A DNA stretch of 64,000 nt, taken from Methylomonas aurea (GTDB lineage Bacteria > Pseudomonadota > Gammaproteobacteria > Methylococcales > Methylomonadaceae). The number at the start of each line of letters is the position of its first letter. The first letter of the stretch is position 1. This document shows, in pieces, positions 1 through 8,520 of the stretch. The translations under genes were made by a program, and so were the position numbers. Under the pieces are notes generated by a model. That model had not been told where the DNA came from, made no database searches, and was given only the letters and a program-made list of their open reading frames with translations. Location: assembly GCF_024505045.1 (NCBI RefSeq), contig NZ_JANIBM010000004.1, positions 62,001 to 126,000 on the forward strand, given 5' to 3'.

Positions 1-1
1 C

Positions 2-1213
2 GCGCAAATGGCGCACTGGGTCGGCGTGATGCAGTCCGGCCATCTGGTAGAAGCCGGCCGCTGCCGCGACGTGCTGGGCAATCCGCAACATCCTTACACG
101 CAAAAACTGTTGGCTTCGGTGCCGGAGAATCTGGCCAAGCCCGATGTCTCCGCATCCCCGAAAGCCGTTCGCGCTGAGCCCGTCGAAGCGCCGCCACCAC
201 TCACCGAAATACCACCACCTCTCTCCGCTCACGCTGAGAAGGATCGAAAATCGCTTTCCGTTTTGGAACGGGCCGGTCTGAAGCTGCAGGCGGCATCGGC
301 TACCGCAGTTGATGTCATTCCGGTCGAGGCACAGGCAGCCGCTGCGCGGGTTGAACCCACCGCGAACCTGCAACCAGCCGAGCCTGCAATTGGAACAAAA
401 CTGCAAGCCGCTACCGAAAGCGAAGCGCTAATCCAGATCCGCAACCTGAAAGTCTGGTTCCCGGTGCGCAAGGGTCTGCTGCGCCGCGTGGTCGATCACA
501 TCAAAGCCGTCGACGACGTGTCGTTGGATATCCCGCGCGGCGAAATCGTCGCGCTGGTCGGCGAATCCGGTTGCGGCAAAACCACGCTGGGCCGCGCCGT
601 GCTGCAACTGGAGCCGCCGACCGAGGGCAGCATCAAGATAGCCGGCCGGGAGCTGGTCGGCTTGTCCGCCAAAGAATTGCGGCCGTTGCGTCGGCAAATG
701 CAGATCGCCTTTCAAGATCCGCAATCGTCGTTGAATCCGCGATTATTGATAGAAACTACCTTGACCGAACCGATGCAGGTGCACGGCATCGGCGCCAGCC
801 GCGACGAACGCATCGCGCTGGCCGAGCAACTGTTGGACGACATGCAGCTCGGCCGCGAGGCGCTGTGGCGCTATCCGCACGAATTCTCCGGCGGCCAACG
901 CCAGCGCATCGGCCTGGCGCGGGCTTTGGCGTTAAATCCGGAATTCATCGTCTGCGACGAAATCACCAGCGCGCTGGACGTGTCGGTGCAGGCGGAAATT
1001 CTGCAATTGTTGCTGGACATCCGCCGCCGGCGTAATCTGACTTTGTTGTTTATCACCCATAACATTGGGGTGGTGGAGTATTTGAGCGATAGGACGGTGG
1101 TAATGTATAGAGGGAAGGTGGTGGAGCAGGGGGCGACGGCGAAGGTTTGCGGGGCGCCGGAGCATGAGTATACGCAGAGGTTGTTGTCGGCGGTGCCGAG
1201 GTTGGTAATTTGA
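2..1213 (+). CDS. ABC transporter ATP-binding protein with two ATPase domains (peptide/opine type), 5' end outside window
   Basis: This is the 3' part of a double-ATPase subunit of an oligopeptide/dipeptide-type importer (Opp/Dpp, YejF-like), which would power uptake at the inner membrane. The frame is open to the left edge, and residues 1-45 (counted from the first Met at base 8) are the tail of a first ATPase domain, including the peptide-transporter HPYTQ motif. A linker of about 95 residues rich in Ala, Pro and Glu follows. The second ATPase domain has Walker A GESGCGKTT (185-193), the family motif FQDPQSSLNPR, signature SGGQR (294-298), Walker B FIVCDE (313-318) and H-loop His351. The linker is unusually long and contains repeat-like DNA. 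The substrate cannot be read from this part alone. Confidence 0.9.
   Translation, partial: AQMAHWVGVMQSGHLVEAGRCRDVLGNPQHPYTQKLLASVPENLAKPDVSASPKAVRAEPVEAPPPLTEIPPPLSAHAEKDRKSLSVLERAGLKLQAASATAVDVIPVEAQAAAARVEPTANLQPAEPAIGTKLQAATESEALIQIRNLKVWFPVRKGLLRRVVDHIKAVDDVSLDIPRGEIVALVGESGCGKTTLGRAVLQLEPPTEGSIKIAGRELVGLSAKELRPLRRQMQIAFQDPQSSLNPRLLIETTLTEPMQVHGIGASRDERIALAEQLLDDMQLGREALWRYPHEFSGGQRQRIGLARALALNPEFIVCDEITSALDVSVQAEILQLLLDIRRRRNLTLLFITHNIGVVEYLSDRTVVMYRGKVVEQGATAKVCGAPEHEYTQRLLSAVPRLVI
167..189 (+). repeat. REP-like repeat unit inside the ABC linker
   Basis: The linker DNA contains a unit of the type GTTCGCGCTGAG..CGTCGAAGC, which reads in frame as VRAEPVEA. A weaker related stretch follows near bases 229-246. 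Units of this shape are common intergenic palindromic repeats in gammaproteobacteria. Here the unit sits inside a coding region without breaking the frame. Assignment is by eye from motif resemblance. Confidence 0.45.
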
Positions 1214-1355
1214 TTTTAAATTGATCTAGACAACTCTTTAATAAAAGGACAGTAAAATACCTGTAGGCGAGTTTATATATTGGCTTTCAATTTTTTAGCT
1301 AATCGTTGTCGAACAAAAATTAAGATTTCGAAGTTTTTATTTTTACAAAGGGAAT

Positions 1356-2201
1356 ATGAAACCAACTTCAGCTGCAAAACAATTGTTTTTTAACACCGTC
1401 AAGATAGATACGAAAACTGCTGCCGGTGGATCAGGAACGGGAACAGGATTTTCTTTTGTCTATAGCGAAAATGGCGAGCATTATCCGTTTATTGTTACAA
1501 ATAAGCATGTTGTCTCCAATGCCGTTGAGACTGGAATAACTTTTATAACAAAAAAAGACGGGAAGCCTCAATTAGGTAACGGCTTCAGATTGGTAATTGA
1601 TAGAAGTCTTGATTTATGGCATGGCCATCCCGATGAAGATATAGACGTTACTGTTATTCCTCTTGCGCCATTAGAGAATAGTTTAAAAGAGTTGGGTCAA
1701 GAGGTTTTTATTCAGCCAGTCTCCGAAGAAATTATTGCTTCGCATGATGATTTGAAAGGCTTAGATGCGCTGGAAGAAATAACTTTTATCGGTTACCCAA
1801 ACGGTTTATGGGACTCTAAAAACCTTACACCAATCATGCGAAAGGGATATACAGCAACACCTATCGAATTAGATTTTCAAGGTCGCCCTATTTTTTTAAT
1901 TGATGCATCGGTTTTTCCAGGATCAAGTGGTAGTCCTGTATTCGTATTTAATCAAGGAAGTTATGTGAAAGATGGAAATATTAACCTGGGTAGTAGATTA
2001 ATATTTGTTGGCATAGTTGCTGAAGTATTCGTTAAACAGGATTTAAATGATTTGCTTGAAATATCTGTGCCAGTTGCTAATAAAAAGCTTGTTACTATCT
2101 CGAATCAAATGATAGATATTGGTGTGGTCTTTAAATCTACGACTGTTATAGAAACTATTAAAAGCTGCATAAATAAATACGAGGGCCATAGGTTGTGCTG
2201 A
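1356..2201 (+). CDS. trypsin-like serine protease domain protein
   Basis: This is a 281-residue protein of the chymotrypsin/trypsin fold that should cleave peptide bonds. The catalytic triad is visible: His51 in TNKHVV, Asp97 in DEDIDVTVI, and Ser191 in FPGSSGSPVF, with GSGTGTGFSF forming the expected early strand. No clear signal peptide, membrane segment or PDZ domain is seen, so it is probably cytoplasmic or a defence or stress accessory rather than a DegP homologue. The start has a good ribosome site (AAAGGGA) about 7 bases upstream. The gene is clearly more AT-rich than its neighbours and is bounded downstream by repeats, which suggests horizontal acquisition. No partner gene is visible beside it. 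Confidence 0.75.
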   Translation: MKPTSAAKQLFFNTVKIDTKTAAGGSGTGTGFSFVYSENGEHYPFIVTNKHVVSNAVETGITFITKKDGKPQLGNGFRLVIDRSLDLWHGHPDEDIDVTVIPLAPLENSLKELGQEVFIQPVSEEIIASHDDLKGLDALEEITFIGYPNGLWDSKNLTPIMRKGYTATPIELDFQGRPIFLIDASVFPGSSGSPVFVFNQGSYVKDGNINLGSRLIFVGIVAEVFVKQDLNDLLEISVPVANKKLVTISNQMIDIGVVFKSTTVIETIKSCINKYEGHRLC

Positions 2202-2225
2202 ACGAAGCCCGCGTAGGTACGATTA

Positions 2226-2390
2226 GCAAGTAGCCTCGATGGAATCGAGGTTTCGAAGGCAGACACCCTTCAATTGCCGATGTGGGTTTGGTTGTTGTCA
2301 GGCTGACGTCCTCGATTCCGCTCGCGCTGCATCTAGGCAAAAGCTTCCGTAGGTACGATTAGCGGTAGCGTAATCGTACGCATGGTGTGA
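2226..2390. repeat. 165-bp direct repeat, copy A
   Basis: A stretch of about 165 bp recurs at a constant offset of 468 bases (2694-2858) with only one or two differences seen. It contains palindromes such as CCTCGATGGAATCGAGG and GTACGATTA..TAATCGTAC. No gene is supported here: the small frames across it are by-products of the repeat. Confidence 0.85.
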
Positions 2391-2412
2391 ATTTGCCACG
2401 ACCTGTTTTTAT

Positions 2413-2643
2413 GTCGGGTCTCGGCCCGACAGCCGAGATACTTTTCTTTGCTTGTCCAAAGAAAAGTATCCAAAAGAAACGACACCCCATGCCGCTTGTT
2501 TCCTGCGCTCCTCGGGTTTGAGCGGGGTTTTTCGAAGGGGCATCCCAGCCCCTGCGAAAAACGCGCGGCTTCCCTGCCGCGCCCCTTCGGGCTGTTCCGC
2601 TCAAACCCTCCGGTGCTCGGCGCGGCATCAGGGGAGGAAAGCC
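2413..2643 (+). repeat. modular hairpin repeat, copy 1
   Basis: This intergenic element is a chain of hairpins. It starts with GTCGGG/CCCGAC (2413-2430), followed by a 13-bp stem (2438-2450 with 2457-2469) on the arm ATACTTTTCTTTG. Then come a TTTTTCG../..CGAAAAA hairpin, a GCGCGG/CCGCGC hairpin, and a conserved tail ending in GCTCGGCGCGGCATCAGG and GGAAAGCC. Three further copies lie in this window at 2875-3217, 32406-32709 and, inverted, 34343-34713. No protein frame is conserved between copies. Confidence 0.75.
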
Positions 2644-2693
2644 ATCCCGATTGCGCGGTATGGTTGCATAGGGTGTGCTGAGCCAACAGCGAA

Positions 2694-2858
2694 GCAAGTA
2701 GCCTCGATGGAATCGAGGTTTCGAAGGCAGACACCCTTCAATTGCCGATGTGGGTTTGGTTGTTGTCAGGCTGATGTCCTCGATTCCGCTCGCGCTGCAT
2801 CTAGGCAAAAGCTTCCGTAGGTACGATTAGCGGTAGCGTAATCGTACGCATGCTGTGA
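2694..2858. repeat. 165-bp direct repeat, copy B
   Basis: This is the second copy of the 165-bp direct repeat found at 2226-2390. It separates copies 1 and 2 of the modular hairpin repeat, so the two repeat types alternate A-1-B-2. That arrangement suggests a tandem duplication of a compound unit of about 470 bp. Confidence 0.85.
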
Positions 2859-2874
2859 ATTTACCTAATGTGGT

Positions 2875-3217
2875 TCACGAAACACATCCGGATGTTTCGC
2901 CCTGCGGGTGCTCCGCATGCAAATCGGCTATCCTGCCGATTTGTCGACCCGACAGCCGAAATTCTTAAAAGAAAGTATCCAAAGACAAATCCGCAGGGAG
3001 CGGATTTGGACGCCTGCGGCGCACGAAGTGCGAGCGCCTGGATGGCGCGGTCAGCAGGCCGCCCATGCCGCTTAATCCTGCGCGCCGGCGATTTGACGAG
3101 GGTTTTCGGAAGCGCTGTCCTAGCCCTCCGAAAACGAGCGGCGTCCGTGCCGCTCCCCTGACGGGCAACTTCGCTCAAACCCTCCGGTGCTCGGCGCGGC
3201 ATCAGGGGAGGAAAGCC
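2875..3217 (+). repeat. modular hairpin repeat, copy 2
   Basis: This copy has the same tail as copy 1 (GCTCGGCGCGGCATCAGG then GGAAAGCC) but different internal stems. CAAATCGGC pairs with GCCGATTTG (2920-2928 with 2935-2943). CAAATCCGC pairs with GCGGATTTG (2986-2994 with 3000-3008). TTTTCGGA pairs with TCCGAAAA, and GAGCGG pairs with CCGCTC. The large arm found in copy 1 is reduced here. Short open frames across it are not credible genes. Confidence 0.7.
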
Positions 3218-3386
3218 ATCGCGATTGCACGGTATGCATGCGAAGGATGTGCTGCGATAACGGCGAGGCGCATCGGTCACGTTTCCTGGTTGCCAAGGTC
3301 CTCCGGGGGAACCCATGAAACAGGCGAACGTTCCCGGCATTTGCGGCTAAGCTTGCACTTCATTCCAACTTTTCCAGGCCGCTGAT

Positions 3387-3779
3387 ATGAGCCGATATCC
3401 CACAGCAATCGATCCCGCAATGGTTGGCGAGTATCCGGCTTATGCCAAGTCTGGCGCGGGTTATTTTTTCGACGAGGTGTTGGAGTATCGGGTCTGGTGT
3501 CATCCGCAACGTGGCGCGGCGGACGAGTTCGATGGCGAGGATTATTACTACGCCTTCGAGATTTACGAGGAGGCGTTGGAATTTGCCGAACAAACCGCAG
3601 GCGCGGAAGCGCCTTTGGTGTTGATCCGGCAGTGGGAATGGATCAATGAGGCGTCTCCAGGCGAGTTCATCCATGAACGCGGAGAACGGGTGGCGGAATG
3701 GTTGCCGGAGTGGCTGGTTCGCGGTGCCCGCCAACCCGGTCAGATCGAGGCTTTCATCGCTCGCGGCGGATGCGGGTAG
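3387..3779 (+). CDS. conserved hypothetical protein (130 aa)
   Basis: This is a small soluble protein with a strongly acidic, aromatic-rich centre (EDYYYAFEIYEEALEFAEQ) and an N-terminal motif, YPAYAKSGAGYFFDEVLEYRV, of which the core DEVLEYRVWCHP is distinctive. I recall close relatives in many Proteobacteria that are often labelled acetyltransferase in databases, but no acetyl-CoA binding motif is visible, so I leave it without a function. There is no signal peptide or membrane segment. It stands alone between the repeat block and a PhoX-like gene. Confidence 0.7.
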   Translation: MSRYPTAIDPAMVGEYPAYAKSGAGYFFDEVLEYRVWCHPQRGAADEFDGEDYYYAFEIYEEALEFAEQTAGAEAPLVLIRQWEWINEASPGEFIHERGERVAEWLPEWLVRGARQPGQIEAFIARGGCG

Positions 3780-4370
3780 ATTAACCGCAGGTAGCGCACT
3801 AGGGTAACGATTCCATTCGGTCCAACAACGCAAACCACCTGTAGTCGCGGTTTCCGCGCTCGGGGGTGGGAACGCCTGTGGGGCTGACTATTTGTGGTGT
3901 CTCGGCTTTTTCGCTAAAGCGGGTATGGGTTGCCACGAACGACCGCGGGAACCTGACTATCAGGCTAAATCCGGCTTTCACCCGGCCGGCGGCCAAGGCG
4001 CCAAAGCCCCTCAAGGCTGGACCGAACCGCGGTAGCGCGCCCGATATCGACGAAACGTTGTACCAAGCGGGGGATGACTTTGTTGGCGACGGCGAGGTAG
4101 TCGTGTTGGGCGTAGCGGAAGAAGGCCTACCCGCAGCTACGGCTAAGCGGCAGCGTACTCATACGCATCATGTTGAACTTGAGCGACTCATAGTCCTATC
4201 GCTACAGGTAGCTGAAGGTCCAGCGGTGTATTACATGTCATGAAAATGTCACCGAATTGCAACTTAAATTTCTTGAGCACTGGTTAGCATTGTTTTTGCG
4301 AATTCTGTGAGGCAGATTTTTTGCGAAACATCCAAAACCAATAACCGACTTGCTTTAGGAATAACCCATC
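3780..4370. other. intergenic stretch, no supported gene
   Basis: About 590 bases hold no convincing gene. A 125-codon plus frame and several minus frames exist but lack a ribosome site and any recognisable motif. Around 4140-4175 there is a degenerate form of the palindromic unit seen in the neighbouring repeats. The last 120 bases are AT-richer and probably carry the promoter of the PhoX-like gene at 4371. Confidence 0.5.
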
Positions 4371-5759
4371 ATGAAAGTCTTTAAATTGACGTTGATCGCC
4401 GCTGCCGTGGCGTCTGTTGTTTCCCCTTTGGCTGCTCAGGCGGCTTCGACCGATTTCGACAACTTCACGGCGTTGTCTTCGTCGGTAGCAGCAGGCAGCT
4501 TACCGGAAGCAGCGCCGCTGCAATTGGCTAACCCGAATTGGACCCAAAGAACTTTGGATGCCAATACCGGCGTCCGCCGGGGCGACAACTGGGATATGAA
4601 CACCCAGAATGAAACCGGCGCGGAAAAAGGGCGTTACATTTTTACGCCTTACGAAGTTTTCCCTAATCCAGGCCAAAGTCCAGCGGCAGGTGTAAAACGT
4701 TTCGACTTGTGGACCAACACTTCCTTGGAAATCGTCGCGCCTGGCAGAAACAATTTCGTTGCCGGCGATGCTTCTCGCTGGACCCCTTGGGGCGCCTACT
4801 TGACAGGTGAAGAGTCTTGGGGAGCCGGTAGCAGCTACGGTCGCTTGTTCGAAGTGACAAACCCAACCGCCACCACTGGCGATTCGACTACCAATTTCCT
4901 GCAGCGTACTGTGATTCCTCGCACTTCGCACGAAGGCCTGGCGTTCGACAGCAACAATAACCTGTATTTCATCGACGAATTTAACAGCGGTAGCATCTAT
5001 AAGTTTACCTCGGCCAACCCATTCGCCACCAACGGCAACGATTTCTTCATTGCCGGTCAAACCTTCGCCTTGAAAGTCGGCGCGGGCAACAATGCCAGCG
5101 TGGCCGGCGCATTCACTTGGGAGGCCATTACCAATGCCAGCGGTTCCGCATTGGCTGCAACGGCCTCGGCGGTGTTGAACGACGGCACTCTGGATGGCCG
5201 GGTTGCGGCTGATTTGGTGGGAGCGACCGCTTACAACCGTCCGGAAGACTTGGAAATCAGAACCCTGGCCGACGGTTCGCAACAATTGTTCGTGGCTACC
5301 ACCGGTACCCATGATGTGTGGACGATCGATCTGGCTACCAGCTCGATCAAACAATTTGCGAGCAGGGCTACCATCAACCAAGCCACCAATGCTGCTGTGG
5401 GCACGGAATTGACTGCTACTGACAACCTGGCGATGGATGCGGAAGGTAACATTTATATCATCGAAGACCAGCCGGCCGGCTCTGCTGACATTTGGTTTGC
5501 CAAAGATGCCGACAAAGACGGCGTGGCCGAGTCTATCGGCCGCTGGGCAACCATGAGCACAGCGGGTGCGGAACCAACCGGTCTGTACTTTGACATCAAC
5601 GATCCCAACGTCGCTTATCTCAATATCCAACACACCGATAGTGATATTGATCGTTTGATTGAAATCCGCACGCCTGCTGCCGTACCCGTTCCGGGTGCGG
5701 TTTGGTTATTCGGCTCCGCTTTGGCGGCTATGGTTGGCTTGCGCCGTCGCAGCGCCTGA
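4371..5759 (+). CDS. PhoX-like (DUF839) exported protein with VPxP C-terminal sorting tail
   Basis: This is a 462-residue exported protein. Residues 1-24 form a signal peptide ending in LAAQA. The body resembles the PhoX/DUF839 beta-propeller phosphatase family: TPWGAYLTGEES matches the family's TPWGTWL-E-E motif, and later blades carry NNLYFIDE, RPEDLEIR and NIYIIED. The C terminus VPVPGAVWLFGSALAAM followed by LRRR is a PEP-CTERM-like tail (VPxP, membrane helix, basic end), so the protein is probably processed or anchored at the envelope by an exosortase-type system. A likely role is calcium-dependent phosphoester hydrolysis, but the phosphatase active site was not checked residue by residue. 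No exosortase lies in this window. Confidence 0.8.
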   Translation: MKVFKLTLIAAAVASVVSPLAAQAASTDFDNFTALSSSVAAGSLPEAAPLQLANPNWTQRTLDANTGVRRGDNWDMNTQNETGAEKGRYIFTPYEVFPNPGQSPAAGVKRFDLWTNTSLEIVAPGRNNFVAGDASRWTPWGAYLTGEESWGAGSSYGRLFEVTNPTATTGDSTTNFLQRTVIPRTSHEGLAFDSNNNLYFIDEFNSGSIYKFTSANPFATNGNDFFIAGQTFALKVGAGNNASVAGAFTWEAITNASGSALAATASAVLNDGTLDGRVAADLVGATAYNRPEDLEIRTLADGSQQLFVATTGTHDVWTIDLATSSIKQFASRATINQATNAAVGTELTATDNLAMDAEGNIYIIEDQPAGSADIWFAKDADKDGVAESIGRWATMSTAGAEPTGLYFDINDPNVAYLNIQHTDSDIDRLIEIRTPAAVPVPGAVWLFGSALAAMVGLRRRSA

Positions 5760-5791
5760 GTTAGCGCTGATCGTAGGCCGCTATTCCCTCG

Positions 5792-5813
5792 TTCCCACGC
5801 CTCTGCGTGGGAA
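5792..5813. repeat. short REP-like hairpin
   Basis: TTCCCACGC (5792-5800) and GCGTGGGAA (5805-5813) form a perfect 9-bp stem with a 4-base loop. This widespread CCCACGC/GCGTGGG palindrome is typical of dispersed intergenic repeats. It lies between two convergent genes and may also act as a transcription stop. Confidence 0.6.
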
Positions 5814-5909
5814 TGCATAAGCGGCTATGAGATAGCCGCGTTAGCCTGAGATTCGTAGTGTAGAAGTCGCGAGCTTTGCGACAGCCCCCCCAGCGCGCGA
5901 TGCGCTGAG

Positions 5910-6641
5910 CTATTGCTTTGCGCTCACGTTTGCTTCCAGCCCGCTGGCCGTGGCCGAGCCATGGGCACCGTGTAGAGCCGCGCCATCGAGCTTGGCATGG
6001 TTGAAATCGGCGTTCGCCAGATTGGCGCCGGACAGGTTCGCGCCGGATAGGTCGGCCCAGCGTAGCCGTGCACCCCGCAAGTCGGCGTTTTGCAGTTTGG
6101 CGTAAGCCATGACGGCATGGGTCAAATTGACCCCGCGCAGATCGGCCCCGGCCAACACCGCATTGTTCATTTCCACCCGGGCCGGAGCCATGCCTTGGTT
6201 GGCCATGTCGGCGCCGAAATCGGCTCCTGCCAGGCCGGCTCCGCTCAGATTCGCGCCGTTCAGCAAGCCGATTACCCGGCTGCCGGCCAGATTGGCGGCA
6301 GTCAAATCCGCACCGTCCATCACCACCGCATACAAGCTGGCGTCGGACAAATCGGCTCCGCGTAAACTGGCCTTGCGCAGTTGCGCCCGGTTCAGATTCG
6401 CGCCGTGCAATTTGGCTCCATCGAGACGGGCGCCGTCCAGATTGGCGGAGAACAGGTCGGCGCCCTGCAAGTCGATGCCGGACAGGTCCAGGCCGGACAA
6501 GTCCCTGTTTGCCAACTTCAATGGCGCGCCGGCAGCGATCTGTGCCGAAATTTGCTCGCGGCTCAGTTCCGCGGCGGGCGCCATCAACGGATCGCCGGCC
6601 AATAGGGTGACGGTAAACAAGATAAGGGGGTTAGAGGCCAT
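5910..6641 (-). CDS. exported pentapeptide-repeat protein
   Basis: This is a 243-residue protein with an N-terminal signal-like segment (about 1-24) and then roughly 150 residues of A(D/N)LXX pentapeptide repeats, such as LSGLDLSGIDLQGADLFSAN. Such repeats fold into a right-handed quadrilateral beta-helix. Family members have varied roles, and nothing here specifies a target. The secretion signal argues against a gyrase-protection role of the Qnr/MfpA kind. It faces the PhoX-like gene convergently and stands alone. Confidence 0.85.
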   Translation of the reverse strand: MASNPLILFTVTLLAGDPLMAPAAELSREQISAQIAAGAPLKLANRDLSGLDLSGIDLQGADLFSANLDGARLDGAKLHGANLNRAQLRKASLRGADLSDASLYAVVMDGADLTAANLAGSRVIGLLNGANLSGAGLAGADFGADMANQGMAPARVEMNNAVLAGADLRGVNLTHAVMAYAKLQNADLRGARLRWADLSGANLSGANLANADFNHAKLDGAALHGAHGSATASGLEANVSAKQ

Positions 6642-6889
6642 AGTGTCGTCCCGTTTCAGCGGATGATGGCGGCAGTCTAAAACGCGCTGTCCTGAAAAGC
6701 GCCGCTGGAACGGAAAAAAGGAAATTCTCGCAACGGCCGCAGGCCCTAGGCGGATGCTATGGGGTATTTGCCAATCCGGACATTGCGGGCAAACTTATCG
6801 GCTGTTGCCGCGGCCGCCAATACGGCGTTAATGGTCGGGGCGGCGCGGCATCGAATTTGCGCAATTGGCGGCGGCGTCGGACTCAGTTA

Positions 6890-7090
6890 TCAGCAGGGAA
6901 ACAAGTTTTGCAGATGGCGCTTGTAAAACCGGTTTTTCGAACGCGCTTTCAGAAAGTCGCTGAACAGTTGTTCCGGAACGTGGCAAAATTCCTGAGATGG
7001 GCGGTCTTTGAAGGAAACGCGCATTCTGTGGCTGTCTTTGTCGTAACCGACCACCTCTATCGTGCTGGATTTAACGGCTTGCATTTGCAT
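6890..7090 (-). CDS. KTSC-domain protein (66 aa)
   Basis: The protein matches the short KTSC domain: VKSSTIEVVGYD near the N terminus, a beta hairpin RMRVSFKDRP, then CHVPEQLFSDFLKARSKNRFYK. The start is placed at base 7090 because GGAGG lies 5 bases upstream of that ATG. A longer 100-residue reading from 7192 has no ribosome site and adds non-conserved sequence. KTSC domains occur in small proteins and fused to lysyl-tRNA-synthetase-related or phage proteins. No biochemical role is established. Confidence 0.7.
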   Translation of the reverse strand: MQMQAVKSSTIEVVGYDKDSHRMRVSFKDRPSQEFCHVPEQLFSDFLKARSKNRFYKRHLQNLFPC

Positions 7091-7254
7091 AACGGCCTCC
7101 GTGGGATTCAGGGTTTCGATGTGGCGGTCAGGCATGCGAAACGCCGAATAGTTCCGGATAAATCCCGATTTTGCCGCTGGGTAATCCGGCATTTTTTTAG
7201 CGGCCGACCGGCCGCGGTAATTTTGGTTTCAATCGATTTTTGGAGGCTTTCACA

Positions 7255-7950
7255 ATGAAAACACTATTGGTCACCGGCGCCAACCGCGGCTTGGGTTTGG
7301 AATTTTGCCGGCAATACGCGGCGGCCGGTTGCAACGTCATCGCGGCGTGCCGGCGGCCGGAGCAGGCCGGGCAATTGCAGGCTTTGGCCGGCCGATACGC
7401 CAACCTTGAGATTGAAGCGCTGGATGTCGCCGATTTCAGCCAAATCGAAGCCTTGGCGGCCAAGTTGGCCGAGCGCCGAATCGACGTGTTGCTGAACAAC
7501 GCCGGTGTTTATGGCGACCGCTCAGGGCGCGGTTTCGGTAGCCTGGATTACCAAGCCTGGGCCGAGACGTTGGCGATCAACGTCTTGGCGCCGGTAAAAC
7601 TGGCCGAATGCTTTTTACCGCAGTTGCAGCGCAGCGAGACCCCGTTGATTGCGTCATTGAGCAGTTTGATGGGCAGTATGGCCGACAACAGCAGCGGCGG
7701 CAGTATTTTGTACCGCTCCAGCAAGGCCGGTTTGAATGCGGCAATGAAAAGCTTATCCATCGATTTGCGTTCCAACGGCATCGGCGTGTTGATCTTGCAT
7801 CCGGGTTGGGTCAGGACCGACATGGGCGGTCCGAACGGCTTGATCGACGTCGAGGAAAGCGTCAGCGGCATGCGCCGCCTGATCGACAGCTTCGACTTGG
7901 CCGACAGCGGCCGTTTCGTCAAATACGACGGTTCGCCGTTGCCGTGGTAA
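7255..7950 (+). CDS. short-chain dehydrogenase/reductase, C-factor type
   Basis: This is a 231-residue NAD(P)-dependent oxidoreductase. The dinucleotide motif TGANRGLG sits at the N terminus, NNAGV in the middle, the catalytic Ser in SLSSLMGS and the Tyr-Lys pair in YRSSK. The C-terminal HPGWVRTDMGG is typical of the CsgA/C-factor-like SDR subgroup. ATG 7255 is chosen because TGGAGG ends 9 bases upstream. The substrate cannot be predicted, and the gene appears monocistronic. Confidence 0.85.
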   Translation: MKTLLVTGANRGLGLEFCRQYAAAGCNVIAACRRPEQAGQLQALAGRYANLEIEALDVADFSQIEALAAKLAERRIDVLLNNAGVYGDRSGRGFGSLDYQAWAETLAINVLAPVKLAECFLPQLQRSETPLIASLSSLMGSMADNSSGGSILYRSSKAGLNAAMKSLSIDLRSNGIGVLILHPGWVRTDMGGPNGLIDVEESVSGMRRLIDSFDLADSGRFVKYDGSPLPW

Positions 7951-8520
7951 GCGGCCTGCCGCCGCCAGCTAACCTCAATTTGCGGCGTCGCTGGCTGGTT
8001 GCGGTGGCACACTAGTTGCTCCGGCGGGCGGGTGCCGAATCCGCAATAGCCGGCATCGGTATTATTGGCAGAGCAGCCGCATAAATCGCCGATGGACCAA
8101 AAGCCTGCTTGGCCGTGGTCTTGCGGCCGGCGCGATAACGGGCAGAAATTCGGAATCGAGATGGATGCGGTCGATTCGTCGAGCATGCAGGCCATTTCCG
8201 CCCGCAAAAATTGGCAGTTGATAGCGGCTTAGAAGTTCGAAGACCCGTCGAATGCAGCTGCGGGCGCTAGCCAACATTTTCCATTGACCTGGCAGCAGCC
8301 TGCGCGCCGGGCCCAAGACTGTCGCAGGTTTGTCATTTTTCTCCGTACAAAAACCGGTTTTTCTTCAGCGCGCGTCGAGACAGAGCGATATTGCTTGCAT
8401 AATAATTTCGATTCGATATCATTTAGTCGGCGGCCGGCAAATGAGTAAGTTGGTGGTGGCCCGATAGCGGAGTGAATTCCGCGTTTATAACTAAAACTGA
8501 AAAAGTGCGAGGGCGGTTTT
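7951..8520. other. intergenic stretch, no supported gene
   Basis: About 570 bases lie between the SDR and carbonic anhydrase genes. A cysteine-rich minus-strand frame runs through about 7960-8207, but it continues into the SDR gene without a stop and lacks a ribosome site. The last 150 bases are AT-richer and likely hold the carbonic anhydrase promoter. Confidence 0.5.

Noticed and set aside
2359..3340. Several overlapping frames (up to 159 codons) in the repeat block
   Set aside because: All lie across the repeat units. The frame is not kept between copies while the hairpins are, so they are not genes.
3866..4243. Frame of 125 codons upstream of the PhoX-like gene
   Set aside because: Low-complexity composition, no ribosome site and overlap with repeat-like DNA. 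No domain is recognised.
4500..5633. Long minus-strand open frame of 377 codons
   Set aside because: It lies wholly inside the PhoX-like gene, has no ribosome site or recognisable motif, and is explained by the GC-rich third-position bias of the plus-strand gene.
7960..8207. Cysteine-rich minus-strand frame before the carbonic anhydrase
   Set aside because: It has no ribosome site, begins at a TTG and runs on through the SDR gene without a stop at its apparent end.
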